A stretch of 64,000 nt of DNA from Camarhynchus parvulus. Lineage: Eukaryota > Chordata > Aves > Passeriformes > Thraupidae. Below, piece by piece: positions 53,357 to 64,000 of this stretch (its first letter is position 1; each line of letters begins with the position of its first letter). The position numbers were made by a program, and so were the translations under genes. Under the pieces are notes generated by a model. That model did no database searches. It was not told where the DNA came from and saw only the letters and a list, made by a program, of their open reading frames with translations. Location of the stretch: positions 33,043,493 through 33,107,492 of the forward strand of contig NC_044573.1 in assembly GCF_901933205.1 (NCBI RefSeq), in the 5' to 3' direction.

Positions 53357-56300
53357 ATGCTGACAAAGAAACAATATCTTTTCTTGATGCTGAGCCTCAA
53401 ACTATGGATGAGTGTAAAAATTATTTCAACAGCTGAATAAGGACACAGGGCAAGGGACCTCCTCCCTGCCACCAGTGCCTCCCACAGAGCCAGCTCCTCC
53501 TCCTTGGTGCTACCACTGATTCTGCAGCACCATGGCACACTGGTGCCAGGAAACTGCCTGGTGTCCAGCTTCTTCCCATGAAGGATTCTTTTCATCTAGT
53601 ATTTCATAGGAATTGGAAAAGTTTTGACATTTAAAAGCTGCCAGGGGTTTCCAGAGGAAAGAAGCCAGTGCACGTGGCCTGTCAGATGCCTCACCAGCTG
53701 TGTGATCCAAAACTGGTTGTAAGCAAGCTGAATTCACTTCCTATTGTTGATATTACAATGCCAGTCAGTGACAGGACTCTGGCTGGGGATCTCACCGAGA
53801 GCAACTTTTGCCTGGTTTTGCTTTGTGACTCATCCGGTAAAAGGAGAGCTCAGATTTCCTTGCAGTCTCATTGTGGCCCCTGGATCTGCTGCTGCTGCTG
53901 ACAAACAGGCTACCAAGTCTTTTTTTTTCAGAGGCACCTAACTAAAAAAATCTAAATTCAACAGCTTAGGTCTAGGGGCACTGGCTGAGATCAGAGTCCC
54001 ATCTCATTAGGCTTCATATAAAGACAAGACTACATTTATCCTGTCACACAAAGTGCTTGCATGTTGACAAATTGGAAGGGAAGCAGCTACAGTGAGAAAT
54101 GCCTTGCCAAAATTCATGCAACAGATCAAAAGTTGAGCCAGAAATGTTAACCAGCTCTCCCAGTTCCTGGCATCTGAGTAGACCTGCTTCAATCTGGCTA
54201 GCAGGTGGATCTGTGCATTTATTCATATACTGCCTCTTAAGAAATAGGCTCAAAAACCTACACTGCAAAATTAAATATACTTTGGAGGAACTGCTGGCCC
54301 CTGGCTGACCAGCACTCCAGCCAAGGAACAGCTCCAGCAGCAGCTGCTCATGCTGGATGATGAACATCACATTCCCTGAATTTTGTAAAGCTAACAGCAG
54401 ACAAGGACCTACTGAAGGGCCAAATGGCACCATTGACTTCTAGTCCACATGTGCCCTTGAGCACATCAGATAACTTTACCCCAAAATAATTGCTGTGACT
54501 TGGCCCTGGCTTTGGAGAATAAAAATGCACAGATTTTTCAAGCTTTAAGAAGCAGATTCAATATTCTAATCTCTTTTCTGCATAAGAACAAATCACTGGA
54601 TTTTACCTAGTCATTTCCTCATCCAAATCATGACTTCTGGTTGAATGACAAATGATGCTGCTACAGTTTGCATGCTAGCTGAGCACCTCTCACTTCAGCT
54701 GAAATTAAATCACAGGAGTGAGTATCCTCCTCTCCAGCCCACTCCCCTCTGAATGAATGAGGTTTGTCCCGAAGTATCACAAATTATTTTAGCTCCTTGC
54801 ATATGTTAGAGATTTTGGCTGCTCTTCACTTTTTGATTTATTAATCAAAAGCCTGTGAAGAAGTATTAGATCTAGAATTTGTTTTTGACCATGTTGCCCA
54901 TGAGGTCTGGCAGAAAAAGAAGTACTGCTGTAACTGAAGAAACATTACCCTGGATATTGATACACTGGATCCCTGAGCATGCACTTAGAGTTATGTATGT
55001 TGTCTTGTGGTTAACCTGCTGGATTTTAAAGAGGGAATGCCAAGTTTTCTATTCTAGCGCAGCTCTTTTAAGGGTATTTTGCAGTGAGTTGACCCATGTT
55101 ACTTCACCTCAGCCTGAAACTTTTTTGGACAGCACCAAAATACAGTACTGGTGAGACAGATAGAGGGACAAATGTGAGGTCTCAGAATGAAAGGGAGAGA
55201 AACAAGGAATTGTGTAGGCTATGTACAGTGTTAAAACCTCACAGCTGATGGAGGGAAATCAGAGGTGATGCTGATAACAGTAAGTGAGCAGCTTGGCTGC
55301 CAAAAAAAAATAGAGAAAATTCAGAACCCAGGGGTTACCCGTATATTTTGCCTCAAGATGATTTTTTTCTTTCTTTGATATATATTAATAGGGATTGAGT
55401 TTGCCCAGCAAAAGTTTAGCTGCACTGCAGAGCTGGCACTATATGGGTTGCTGGTTGTTGTAGGACCTAGGCTGCCTTGGCAGAGACTCCCCTGTGAAAA
55501 CTGGGGCCATGACACTATACAATTGTAAGAACAAGCAAAATGATGTGTTCACCCCCAAAATGATGTGTTTCCATATACTTCATCAGCTCAGGTAAGGAGG
55601 TATTATGCTGCTGGAGCAGACACAGCTCACAAGTGTCCACGGGCAGCAGAGAGCAGAGCGGGGAGCAGCCTGGCCCAGGGAGCCCAGCTGTGCCGCTTCC
55701 TTGTCACAAGACCCACTGTGGAACAAGAAAACAAAGTTTCTGTCAAGAGGGAGAGTTGTTGCCCAGAGGGACAAGGAGTGCAATTGTTGATACAGCAACA
55801 GAAAAGGACTTGTGAGGAAATCTGAGGCAGTGCCCCTCCAGGAGACCAGGTTGATAATTTCTGCTGCTATTGCCCTTCTTCACACAGGACAGGTCTGGGT
55901 GTCAGGTCATTACATCTTCATGTGGCCAGTTTGGTTTTGGGTATTTTTTCTTATTTGAGTGCCAACCATAGGAAACAAGTTTGATTCACTGCACAACTAT
56001 TACCATATTGAGGAGTTATTTTTCTTTGGTCTGTTACAAAACTCTGTATGGGATGAACATCAATAGGGCAAACATTACACTTGCTAGAGGCAACAGCTGT
56101 CATACTTGTGTTTGAAGAGGAAGAAAGAAAATCTTTTTGTGATTACTGCCAGCAACTTCTTCATGCTTTTTGGATAAGAGTGATACAACAGCTGGTACAG
56201 ACACATGTTTCTCTCCCTCCCCATCTTGCATTATTAGCAACTGTTAGTGCAAGTCAAAATAATAGTCATTTGCTAGCAATAAGTAATTTTATCTGAAAAC

Positions 56301-59300
56301 AGTTAATTTCCTTCATGTGTGAACACATTCTTAAATGAAAAGGTACAAATTACCAATGGTAATTTCATTGAAATAAATAGGGTTTTAGGCTGTTTGGACT
56401 GAAACTTGCACAGCATCTGATGTTTATGGCTATAGCAAGAAAACTATTGTGGCATTTTCATCAAATCATTTGAATGAGAGGTTAAAAACTTGAAATGCTC
56501 TGTCTGATAAACTAGGGATGTGACAACACTCTGCATTAAGCAATTGCAGTGTTGCAGTTGGTAGGAAGTGAGATTGTCAACATATCCTCAGACCAAGGAA
56601 CAAAAATATCACCAAAACACACTTTGCTGTGATTGAGAAATCCTTCCAGTGAGGAGAAATAAAAGACAAAAACTGAAGGGTTCTGATCCTGACATCAGGA
56701 GCAAGTGACGTGCAGTGCCCAGCCCAGCCCTTCATTACCCCCCCCTCAAGGAAGTGGGGGAATAAATCTGTGTCGCAGCTTGGGTGTGTACATTTTTTTT
56801 CTGGGGAAGGAGTCTGCTTTACTCTTTGAGCTCTGTTGCATGCCTTTCTTAACCCCTTCTGCCATTTCCCCTGATGGCAGCTGGGCAATGTGTTTTCACA
56901 CTGAAGGACTTTCTCAGAGAGCAGGATGAGGATGGCATGGCCTCCACCTCACGGAAGTGAGCATGCACCTGCCTCTCTCAACAGCTTCCCTACAACAGAT
57001 CTGGCTGGGCAGTGCTAACAAGCTGCTTCTTGCTCAGCAAGAGCTAAGCAGCTCTGCAGGCTGGATGAAGCCTCCCTAGGAGGTCCTTCCAAGTCGCACA
57101 GAGATCCATTGAGGGAGGTGTCATGGCTGGGCTCTGTGGTGCATTAATCAACCCCAGGACTATGATGAGTTCCCAATGTGATACAGACATAAATCAAGGT
57201 AAATGCTGTTGTCAGATGTGTCAGGCCAGGCATTTGCAGTAGGCTTTATTGCTATCATATAAAGGCAGAGACAAGCCTTGCCTGCTATCCCAGAACTGAG
57301 CCTGGTCACTTGTGTTCAGAGAAGATTGAGTCAGATGGAAGCAGGTGAACATATGGGATAAATTTTGGGAATGTGCTAAAAGATGCCAGAAACAAGTCAC
57401 TGCATCTTTTGTCAGGGTTATTAATAAGGAGAGCACACTGGGAGCCTCTCCAGCCCCACCACTACTGTGTGATGTAAGGCTGCAGCTGGACTGCAAGCCA
57501 GCTCCACCTCTGAGTCATTGCCTTGCCTCCAGCACGGCTGTGAGTCATCCCTCCTTGGCTGTTCCCCCTCTCACAGCTACAGCACGATAGAAAACCCCAA
57601 ACAAAAGCGTGTTAAGTGAAGGAAGCATGGTGTTCTCATCAGAAGCCATCACGCACCCCCTGACCTCCTGGGGGATGCCCAGGCAGACTCACTGCTGTGG
57701 TTAAGATCTTTTCCTCTCTATAACACTCTAATTGCCCAGGACATCTGGCATAATCAAGCCCCTTGCTTTCATTTACTCAAATTCCAGTTCACTCAGTTCC
57801 CAGTCGCTGCTTCAACCAGGGGAGCAGGGATGGCTGAGGCTGGCAAGAACTCATCATGTCCTCTGAGCAGCAAAAGCAACACAGTGTCAGTAGACCACAA
57901 ATGAGATCAAGAAAAACTGAGGAGAGGGTGCTATAACACCAGCTGCCCTGCAACGTGAGGGCTCAACCAGAAATTGTGGGTCAGTTTCACTGAATGCTGG
58001 TTTCAAAATAATGGAAATAATTATTTGGATATAATCAGGTGATGTCTGGATTACCAGAACATCTAGACATCATCCAGACAACGTTGCACAAATGGGTACA
58101 TTTGAGCCAGCATTAGAATCCACTTTTCTAATAAAGGAAGCCCAATTAGTAAATTTATTTCTAGCCTTTCTAGCCAGGACCCATTCATCTAGTCTGGATA
58201 GTCAGAGATAGACTTGGTCTAAACAGAGCCCTGGTCAACAGAGAGTCCCAGGGGACTCACGGCCCAGCACCAACCACTCGCATGACCCAACTTCAGAGAA
58301 AATGATACCGTGCTCAGAGCAAAGATGGCACCCTGAACATGCAGACCAGTCCACTGATACTCATCAGAGCTAATGTTAGAGATGGTCCTTCATCCTTAGC
58401 CTGTAGTGCTAAGACTGGGAATGACTTGTCTGGGCAGAGAGCATCGGCCCCACTGATGCCTTTACACCATCCTGAACTTTACCCCCAAAGTTCCCAGTGA
58501 CCTTCCCAGCCAACAGCTTTCCCATTTCTTACTGTTATTGACCCTTCTATGGAGCTCCTCATCTGACCTGGGCTGACCTCCTAAGCAAGCCAGTCCTGCC
58601 ATGGACTCCCTGCCCTGGTCCCAGACGTGACCCTTTTATCTTTTCAAGGCAGTACAAGGAATTGCCTTTGTGTTCACCTCCTCCATGACCTGCTGAAGGG
58701 TGGAAATTCAGCACTCCTAGTCTCTTCCAACTTCAATTGCTTTTAGTGCTTTTAGGGCAGAAAACTCTATTTTATTTCATCTACCGGCTTCTCTTTGCCA
58801 CCTGAGAGTTTAGGCTTCATGCTGGGTAGGTCCATAGTGAAAGGACACAGGGTACAGGCTTGCATCTCCCATGGGGACAAAATCCCAACTGCAGCATCAG
58901 ATAGGCCCAGAGCCTCAAATGCTTAGATCCATTTTAAAAAGAGAGGAGGCAAAGCCTAGGAGATGGATGAGAGGAAGAGTAAGAGATGGAAGGGCATAAA
59001 CCGTACAGAGCCAAGACATGGCTCAGGGACTGCCAGTTCAGGTGGAGTCTGAACTTGCTGACACAGACCCAAACAGGATGCCACACAACTCAGAAGACTT
59101 TTGAAACCATGAAGGAGAGGAAACTCTTCAAGGAGGTTCTTCATGGCACATGAAAAAAACCCCAAAAAATCATAGCAGACAATAAGTTAATGAAATGGTG
59201 CAAGGTTTTGCCATCATGGGACACTGAGGGAGTGCTGTTTGGGTTGGCCTCTATCCTGCCACAAGGACACATGCTCTCAGCTGGGCTGCAGGAATGGCAG

Positions 59301-61307
59301 TCTCTACTTGAGCTGGTGGCTAAACCAGACTGGAAAAAAGGGGAAGGCAGAGGTATACAAGCAGTCTATCCTACTCCTCCTTGTAGGAAATGTTTAAGAG
59401 CCCAAGGCCTAGGGAGAGAAGAAATTCTGAAATGCCTGTGAAAAAGCATCTTGGCAGAAATGAGGGAAAACAGCAATATTATTTTATGAAAAAAATCTTG
59501 CCTTAGTTGCCAGGGTTAAGACATGCTGGGTAGAAACAGAGCTGAAAATCACTGGCTACAGGCCATTGGTACATCTGAGCAGAGAAAACACATGTGAAAC
59601 CAGATCCTTGCTGAAGTCAGGGAGATTTTCACTGTTCGACGTGCTTCAAAGTGCTGGTTGCCAAGCCTGAGTTCAGCCCAGTGTTATCAGCACAGCTCTA
59701 GGGTGTCCAGCTCAGCTTTGTGAGTCCCCATTTTTCTGTTTATGACTTTATCTGCAGATATGCTTGTAGCCCTTTGGGCTCAGGCTCTGGCTTGCTGTCT
59801 GTGAAGCCAAAGTTGTATCACATGTAAGAGGACTGCCTGGCATAGCTCAGTTACCATCCCCAGAAATATTTGTCAGTGTACAAGCCTGCCAGGATGTGCA
59901 AGGGTAATGTTCACCCCACTGTGCAGAAGGCAGGATGAATACATTCAGTGCTGAAATGCACGTTTTCCTATTTACTACCAGTTATAAATTACCAGCAGAG
60001 GGAAGAGATTATTTAGGTCAGGGGACTCCATTGATGTAAATGTATTTTAATTCCAGCTTTTTATCCCAAGAGTGATATTTGCTGGTATTTTAAAATTGCC
60101 TGTAGGCCTGCCAGAGCCAGCTTTCCCCATCTCTAGAACATGCACTGTGAACATAATTTTCTTGGTTTCCTCTACTTGAATACCTTCCAAGTTTCTAATT
60201 GGTGAAAGGACAGGGTTTCTGTTCCTGCAGAGATCTGAAACAGAGATTTTCTGGTCAAATGGCAAAGATCCTATTTTGGCAGAGAGTGATTTCCAAATCA
60301 TCTGTGAGCTGCTCTCTTGCCGGGGAGATGGAGGAGTTGAGGAGTTTCCATGACAGAAAACAGATTCACTCAGGGCTGCACATACGTGCCTGACGGTGCT
60401 GGGTGAGGAGGGCTTTGCTCTGCTCTAACATGTCCAGGTGTGGCAGCCCCCTGTTAGGGGCTGAGGATGAGAAAAATGAAGATGGGGATGCAGAAGAGGA
60501 CTCTCCCAAGGTTTTCAGAAAGCTGAATTCCCCTTCACAGGTGTGATACCCAGTGCCCTGTGGACACAGGGAGCCCATGGCCAACTCCCAAGGTCTGGTG
60601 GGCACAGAATGGGGGCCCAGGGGGCTCATGGTTCTGTTTCCCCTCTCAGCACTCAGGCAGAACAAACTCACCCCACGCAGATTTCAGTTCAGGCCCAGGC
60701 AAGACTGCTGTGAACTCATTGAAATGAACCCCTCAGCAGCCACACAGCATAAAAGTGCAACATATCCACAGTGAAGGGCCTTTCCTCATGGCAGCAACCC
60801 TGCAGGGCAGGGGGATATTCAGCCTGAACAGACACGGTGTATTTGGTGTGGTAGGGAAGCATGGCCAAGACAATATTTTGTGTAATCTTACATGGCAAAA
60901 GTAGGCAAGTGAACTGGAATGCAACCTGCCAGGTGCCTGTGATGCTGGAGCCGAGGTGTTCAAACAGGATAGCTCAAGTTCTGGGAATAACACTGCTGGT
61001 CAGAGGACCTAGACACAGCTGTTTCCCACCTGATCATATGCAATGCACATGCCATTAAATGAATGGATGTGGGCTTACTGGGATGTGCTTCTAGCATCCT
61101 TACCTCCTATTTGGGATTGTAGCCTTCCAGCCTGGGTGCTGTAAATTACAGCCTGGAGGAGCTAATGTCTCCACTGACTCTGCTGGAGGGGGAGACCTCA
61201 ACACCGACCTGAAGAAACATGCTGGTGGGATTGTTCCAAATACTGCATCAGTTAAGATCCGTCTCCTCTCTTAATATGCAAAGGAACTAAATTTTCTTAT
61301 TAAGTTA
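53357..61307. other. Intergenic, nothing assigned
   Basis: About 8 kb without a recognised gene, RNA or clear mobile element. Open frames are short and overlap on both strands. Confidence 0.5.
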
Positions 61308-61424
61308 GACCAGGAGCAACCTGGTCCAGCAGAAGGTGTCCCGGCCCATGGCCAGGGGGTTGGAACTGTATGATTTTTAAGATGTCTTCCAACCCAAACC
61401 ATTCTGTAATTCTGTGATTCTGTG
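61308..61424 (+). mobile_element. Short CR1 LINE 3' end
   Basis: Contains CATGGCCAGGGGGTTGGAAC and TCCAACCCAAACC, then three 8-bp terminal units: ATTCTGTA, ATTCTGTG, ATTCTGTG (61401-61424). Plus orientation. Confidence 0.88.
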
Positions 61425-62038
61425 ATAATGAACTTCCAAAAATTGTGTCATTTTCTTTTACCTTTCAGACTCAGGGCACTGAAGGTAGGTTTGTTGGAAA
61501 GGCAGCAGTAACTTGTGACAACACAGGCCAGAACCAGATCCATCTATCTTCCTTTACATTTCCAGGTGTTGCTATTAGACACTTCTTGATGTCTGCCCCC
61601 CACCTTTGCTCCTGCAGAGATCAAACTTATATCTCATTTTGAGGTGAATAATGGCATGTTCCCAAGCAGTCAACGGCTGTCAGTGCTTCACTCACAGAGC
61701 ATGGTGCTACTCGTGAGGAGCTGGCAGGCCCTGGCTCTGGAGTGGTGTGGAACGTTTGTGTTTCCTGGATCACATTACTCACACAGGGACAGCAGTGTCT
61801 GAGTCTGACAGGAGGCAGCTCTAGCTATGCCTGCTCTGAGGAACTGGACTTCAGGAGAGCCCAGAGGTGGCTGATGAGAGGACGTGAGGCTTCCAGAACT
61901 ATGCTTGGATTTAAATGAGACCCTGTGGTGATCTGCATTAAAAAGCATTTTGTTAATTGGACAAGTAAATCAAATACACACAGACAAACCCTCTGCTGTC
62001 AGCAAATGATCATAGGGTTCAATGGTTCATAAGGGCGA

Positions 62039-62112
62039 GGGAAAGGGAAAGGGAAAGGGAAAGGGAAAGGGAAAGGGAAAGGGAAAGGGAAAGGGAAAGG
62101 GAAAGGGAAAGG
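62039..62112 (+). repeat. (GGGAAA)n microsatellite
   Basis: About 12 uninterrupted copies of GGGAAA over 74 bp. All-purine strand with regularly spaced G triplets. Confidence 0.97.
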
Positions 62113-64000
62113 CCCCAGAAGTGGTGAGTCACTGGGTGGAATTTGTCAGTCAATCAGTGACACAGTCAACAGTACAAAGCTGATATTCTCCAGCCTAACC
62201 ATTAGAACATTCTGCCTACCTATGGAGAGTTCCTCAGTAGTTGTGATAGCAGGACACACCATGGTTTGATATTTCTGCAGATATGTTCAGAGCTGTCCTA
62301 GCATAACAGGCTCTCTTCCAGGAGAGAAATGGGAGCAGGAGTGCAGGTCTGAAATGAGAGCTTCTCTGAAAGACAGTCACTCAGGGGCCAAAAATGGGGG
62401 TCTTTGCCTTTTAGGTAAATATATTGCATAAAATATGTTCTTCAAAACAACAACTGCAACAAAATATGTACTTCAAAACAACAACTGAGTGCCCTACATT
62501 GCCTGGAAGCAAATTCTATTGTCTTGAGTGACCTCTTATCTGAAGCATGGACTAAAGCCAGGCGAAGGCTGAAGTGTGTGTGGCACACTGAGATGGGAAT
62601 GAGGGCTGGCAAGTGCCATTGTTCTCCACTTTGCCTCCCAGTGAACAGCATTTAATTCTGGGTTTGGTTGTCAGAAGATATTAGATATCTAAATTCTGGA
62701 GTTCATAAGTGGTCTGTCTGGTCTCTTAGGTGCAGAAAACACGTCGTGCAGCAGAAAATGTCAGATGCATGATTAAACCATTTGTGTATTTCCACTGCAG
62801 TACAGTGCATGTTTGCAGGAAGTCAACTTTTGAAGAAAACCACTTGAACAGTACAAAAATAATTAAATTAACAAGAGTCCTGGGAAGAAAGGATTCATTT
62901 TCCTAGCAGACTGATGGCAGGAATGAAGGCTGGTTATCCACTCTGTGTAAGAGAACTCTTTCTGTCAGAGCAGCAGCACTAAGAGCTGTTCTGAGAAAGG
63001 CTCTTTCCTGGTGAACAGCACCCAAACATAAATGTTCCTTGAAGATTAATGGAGTTTATGATGTGAATGATGGAAGGAAACGAAACAGAAAAACAGTATT
63101 GCAAAAGGAGGAGAAAAGGAACAAGGTATTCTTTAAAATGCTCACCAGCAGAGGACACATCTGTTGGGTTTTGGCAGAACAAAAGGACATTGCAAAGAAA
63201 GTCAGAGAAGTGCTGCTTTGCAAAATATTCTGCAGTCAGCTCTGAAATCATATGTGTACATAACTTCCAGAGGCTTGAGCAGAAGGATATGAAAATGTCT
63301 GCTGCATTTTTTCTCCCACAGACGTGGGGATATATTTTTCCTTATAAAAGTAAGGGATGATGAAAAAATTTCTCATGAGTTATGCTGCCCTGGTGCACTC
63401 CCACGGAGGATCTCCATATGGGGAGAGCCTGTGGCACCTCTCCATGACAATTAACTGCAATCATTGCTTGTAGGGGGTTTAAAGCATATGTGCCTTGCTC
63501 CTGCTGTCCAAAAATGCCATGGGATGGGGCAGAAGAAAAACATGATTCTTTCCTGCCTGCAACCAGTGTTTTTCCATGCAACATGTCCAAGGCCCATGAC
63601 AGAGAGGATGGAGATGCTCCTGAAAGATGTCCAGCATCTGGAAGCACCCTGTGCTCAGCAAGAGCACGGTGCCAGGCTGTGGGGCCCTCCAGCCTGCAGG
63701 CAGGCATCTCCTACCTTGGACGAGCACCAGTTCTCCCACTCTGACCCCCAGCTCCATGCACTGGTATCTGGGACTGACAGTGGCAATAGCAGACTACCTG
63801 GTGCACATATTAATGAAGACAAAATAAATGCAGGAAATAGTCCTGTTTGGATGTGAGGTGTCACTGTCATATTTTCTGAAAAATACCTTTACCAGGATTT
63901 CTTTTCCTGGGAAGCTGAGAAGCCTTGAACAAAAATGAAAACAATAATTATCTGATCCGCTTCTCTTGTTTTGCTGCTTTGGCATGTGGTTGGAGATTGT
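62113..64000. other. Intergenic, mostly unassigned
   Basis: Apart from the 31-bp duplication at 62430 nothing is recognised. The 63.34-63.87 kb section is open on both strands (121 and 130 codons) but resembles no family I know. Confidence 0.5.
62430..62488 (+). repeat. Two-copy 31-bp tandem duplication
   Basis: AAAATATGT(T/A)CTTCAAAAC occurs at 62430 and 62461 with period 31 and almost no divergence. Confidence 0.9.

Noticed and set aside
54044..54433. 129-codon minus-strand open frame with hydrophobic stretches
   Set aside because: No recognised domain, no splice context and overlapping chance frames on the other strand.
1..64000. CRISPR arrays, tRNA or rRNA genes, bacterial-type systems
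   Set aside because: No regularly spaced direct repeats with unique spacers and no tRNA or rRNA signatures were seen; the window is vertebrate nuclear DNA.

Overview
This window is nuclear DNA from a bird, probably a songbird or close relative. The evidence is AT-rich introns with short GT-AG-bounded exons, several CR1 LINE fragments ending in the avian 8-bp ATTCTATG-type terminal repeats, and solo LTRs of families I recognise from neoavian and passerine genomes. There are no bacterial-style operons, CRISPR arrays or tRNAs.

Positions 2431-42.4 kb hold one gene on the minus strand: AHCTF1, encoding ELYS/MEL-28, the chromatin-binding nucleoporin that seeds nuclear pore assembly after mitosis. 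I reconstructed 35 coding exons by reading splice sites and reading frame. They give 6,747 nt, or 2,248 residues plus stop, close to the vertebrate length of about 2,266. All exon phases agree except at exon 10, which is two bases short. In order, the protein has an N-terminal beta-propeller (exons 2-11), an alpha-helical domain (exons 12-24) and a long disordered basic C-terminus (exons 25-36) ending in the conserved RRKML. The non-coding first exon lies in a CpG island at about 41.7-42.8 kb. Its promoter carries a TCTCGCGAGA element, an E2F/CHR-like pair and two facing ZNF143-type motifs, which fits a housekeeping, cell-cycle gene.

Positions 1-2430 are the AHCTF1 3'UTR and downstream flank. 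Positions 42.8-64 kb, upstream of AHCTF1, look intergenic: CR1 fragments, three LTR-type repeats (about 43.6, 45.7 and 50.5 kb), a GGGAAA microsatellite, a perfect 36-bp palindrome and otherwise unassigned sequence. I found no supportable protein-coding gene there.

The points most worth a second look are two uncompensated single-base losses in exon 10 (probably homopolymer assembly errors), a diverged copy of the 3' end of exon 17 inside intron 12, a roughly 35-residue periodic array of basic S/T-P-x-R motifs in the largest exon, the dense promoter motif cluster, and the palindrome, which has a template-switch signature. I did not find a new multi-gene system.
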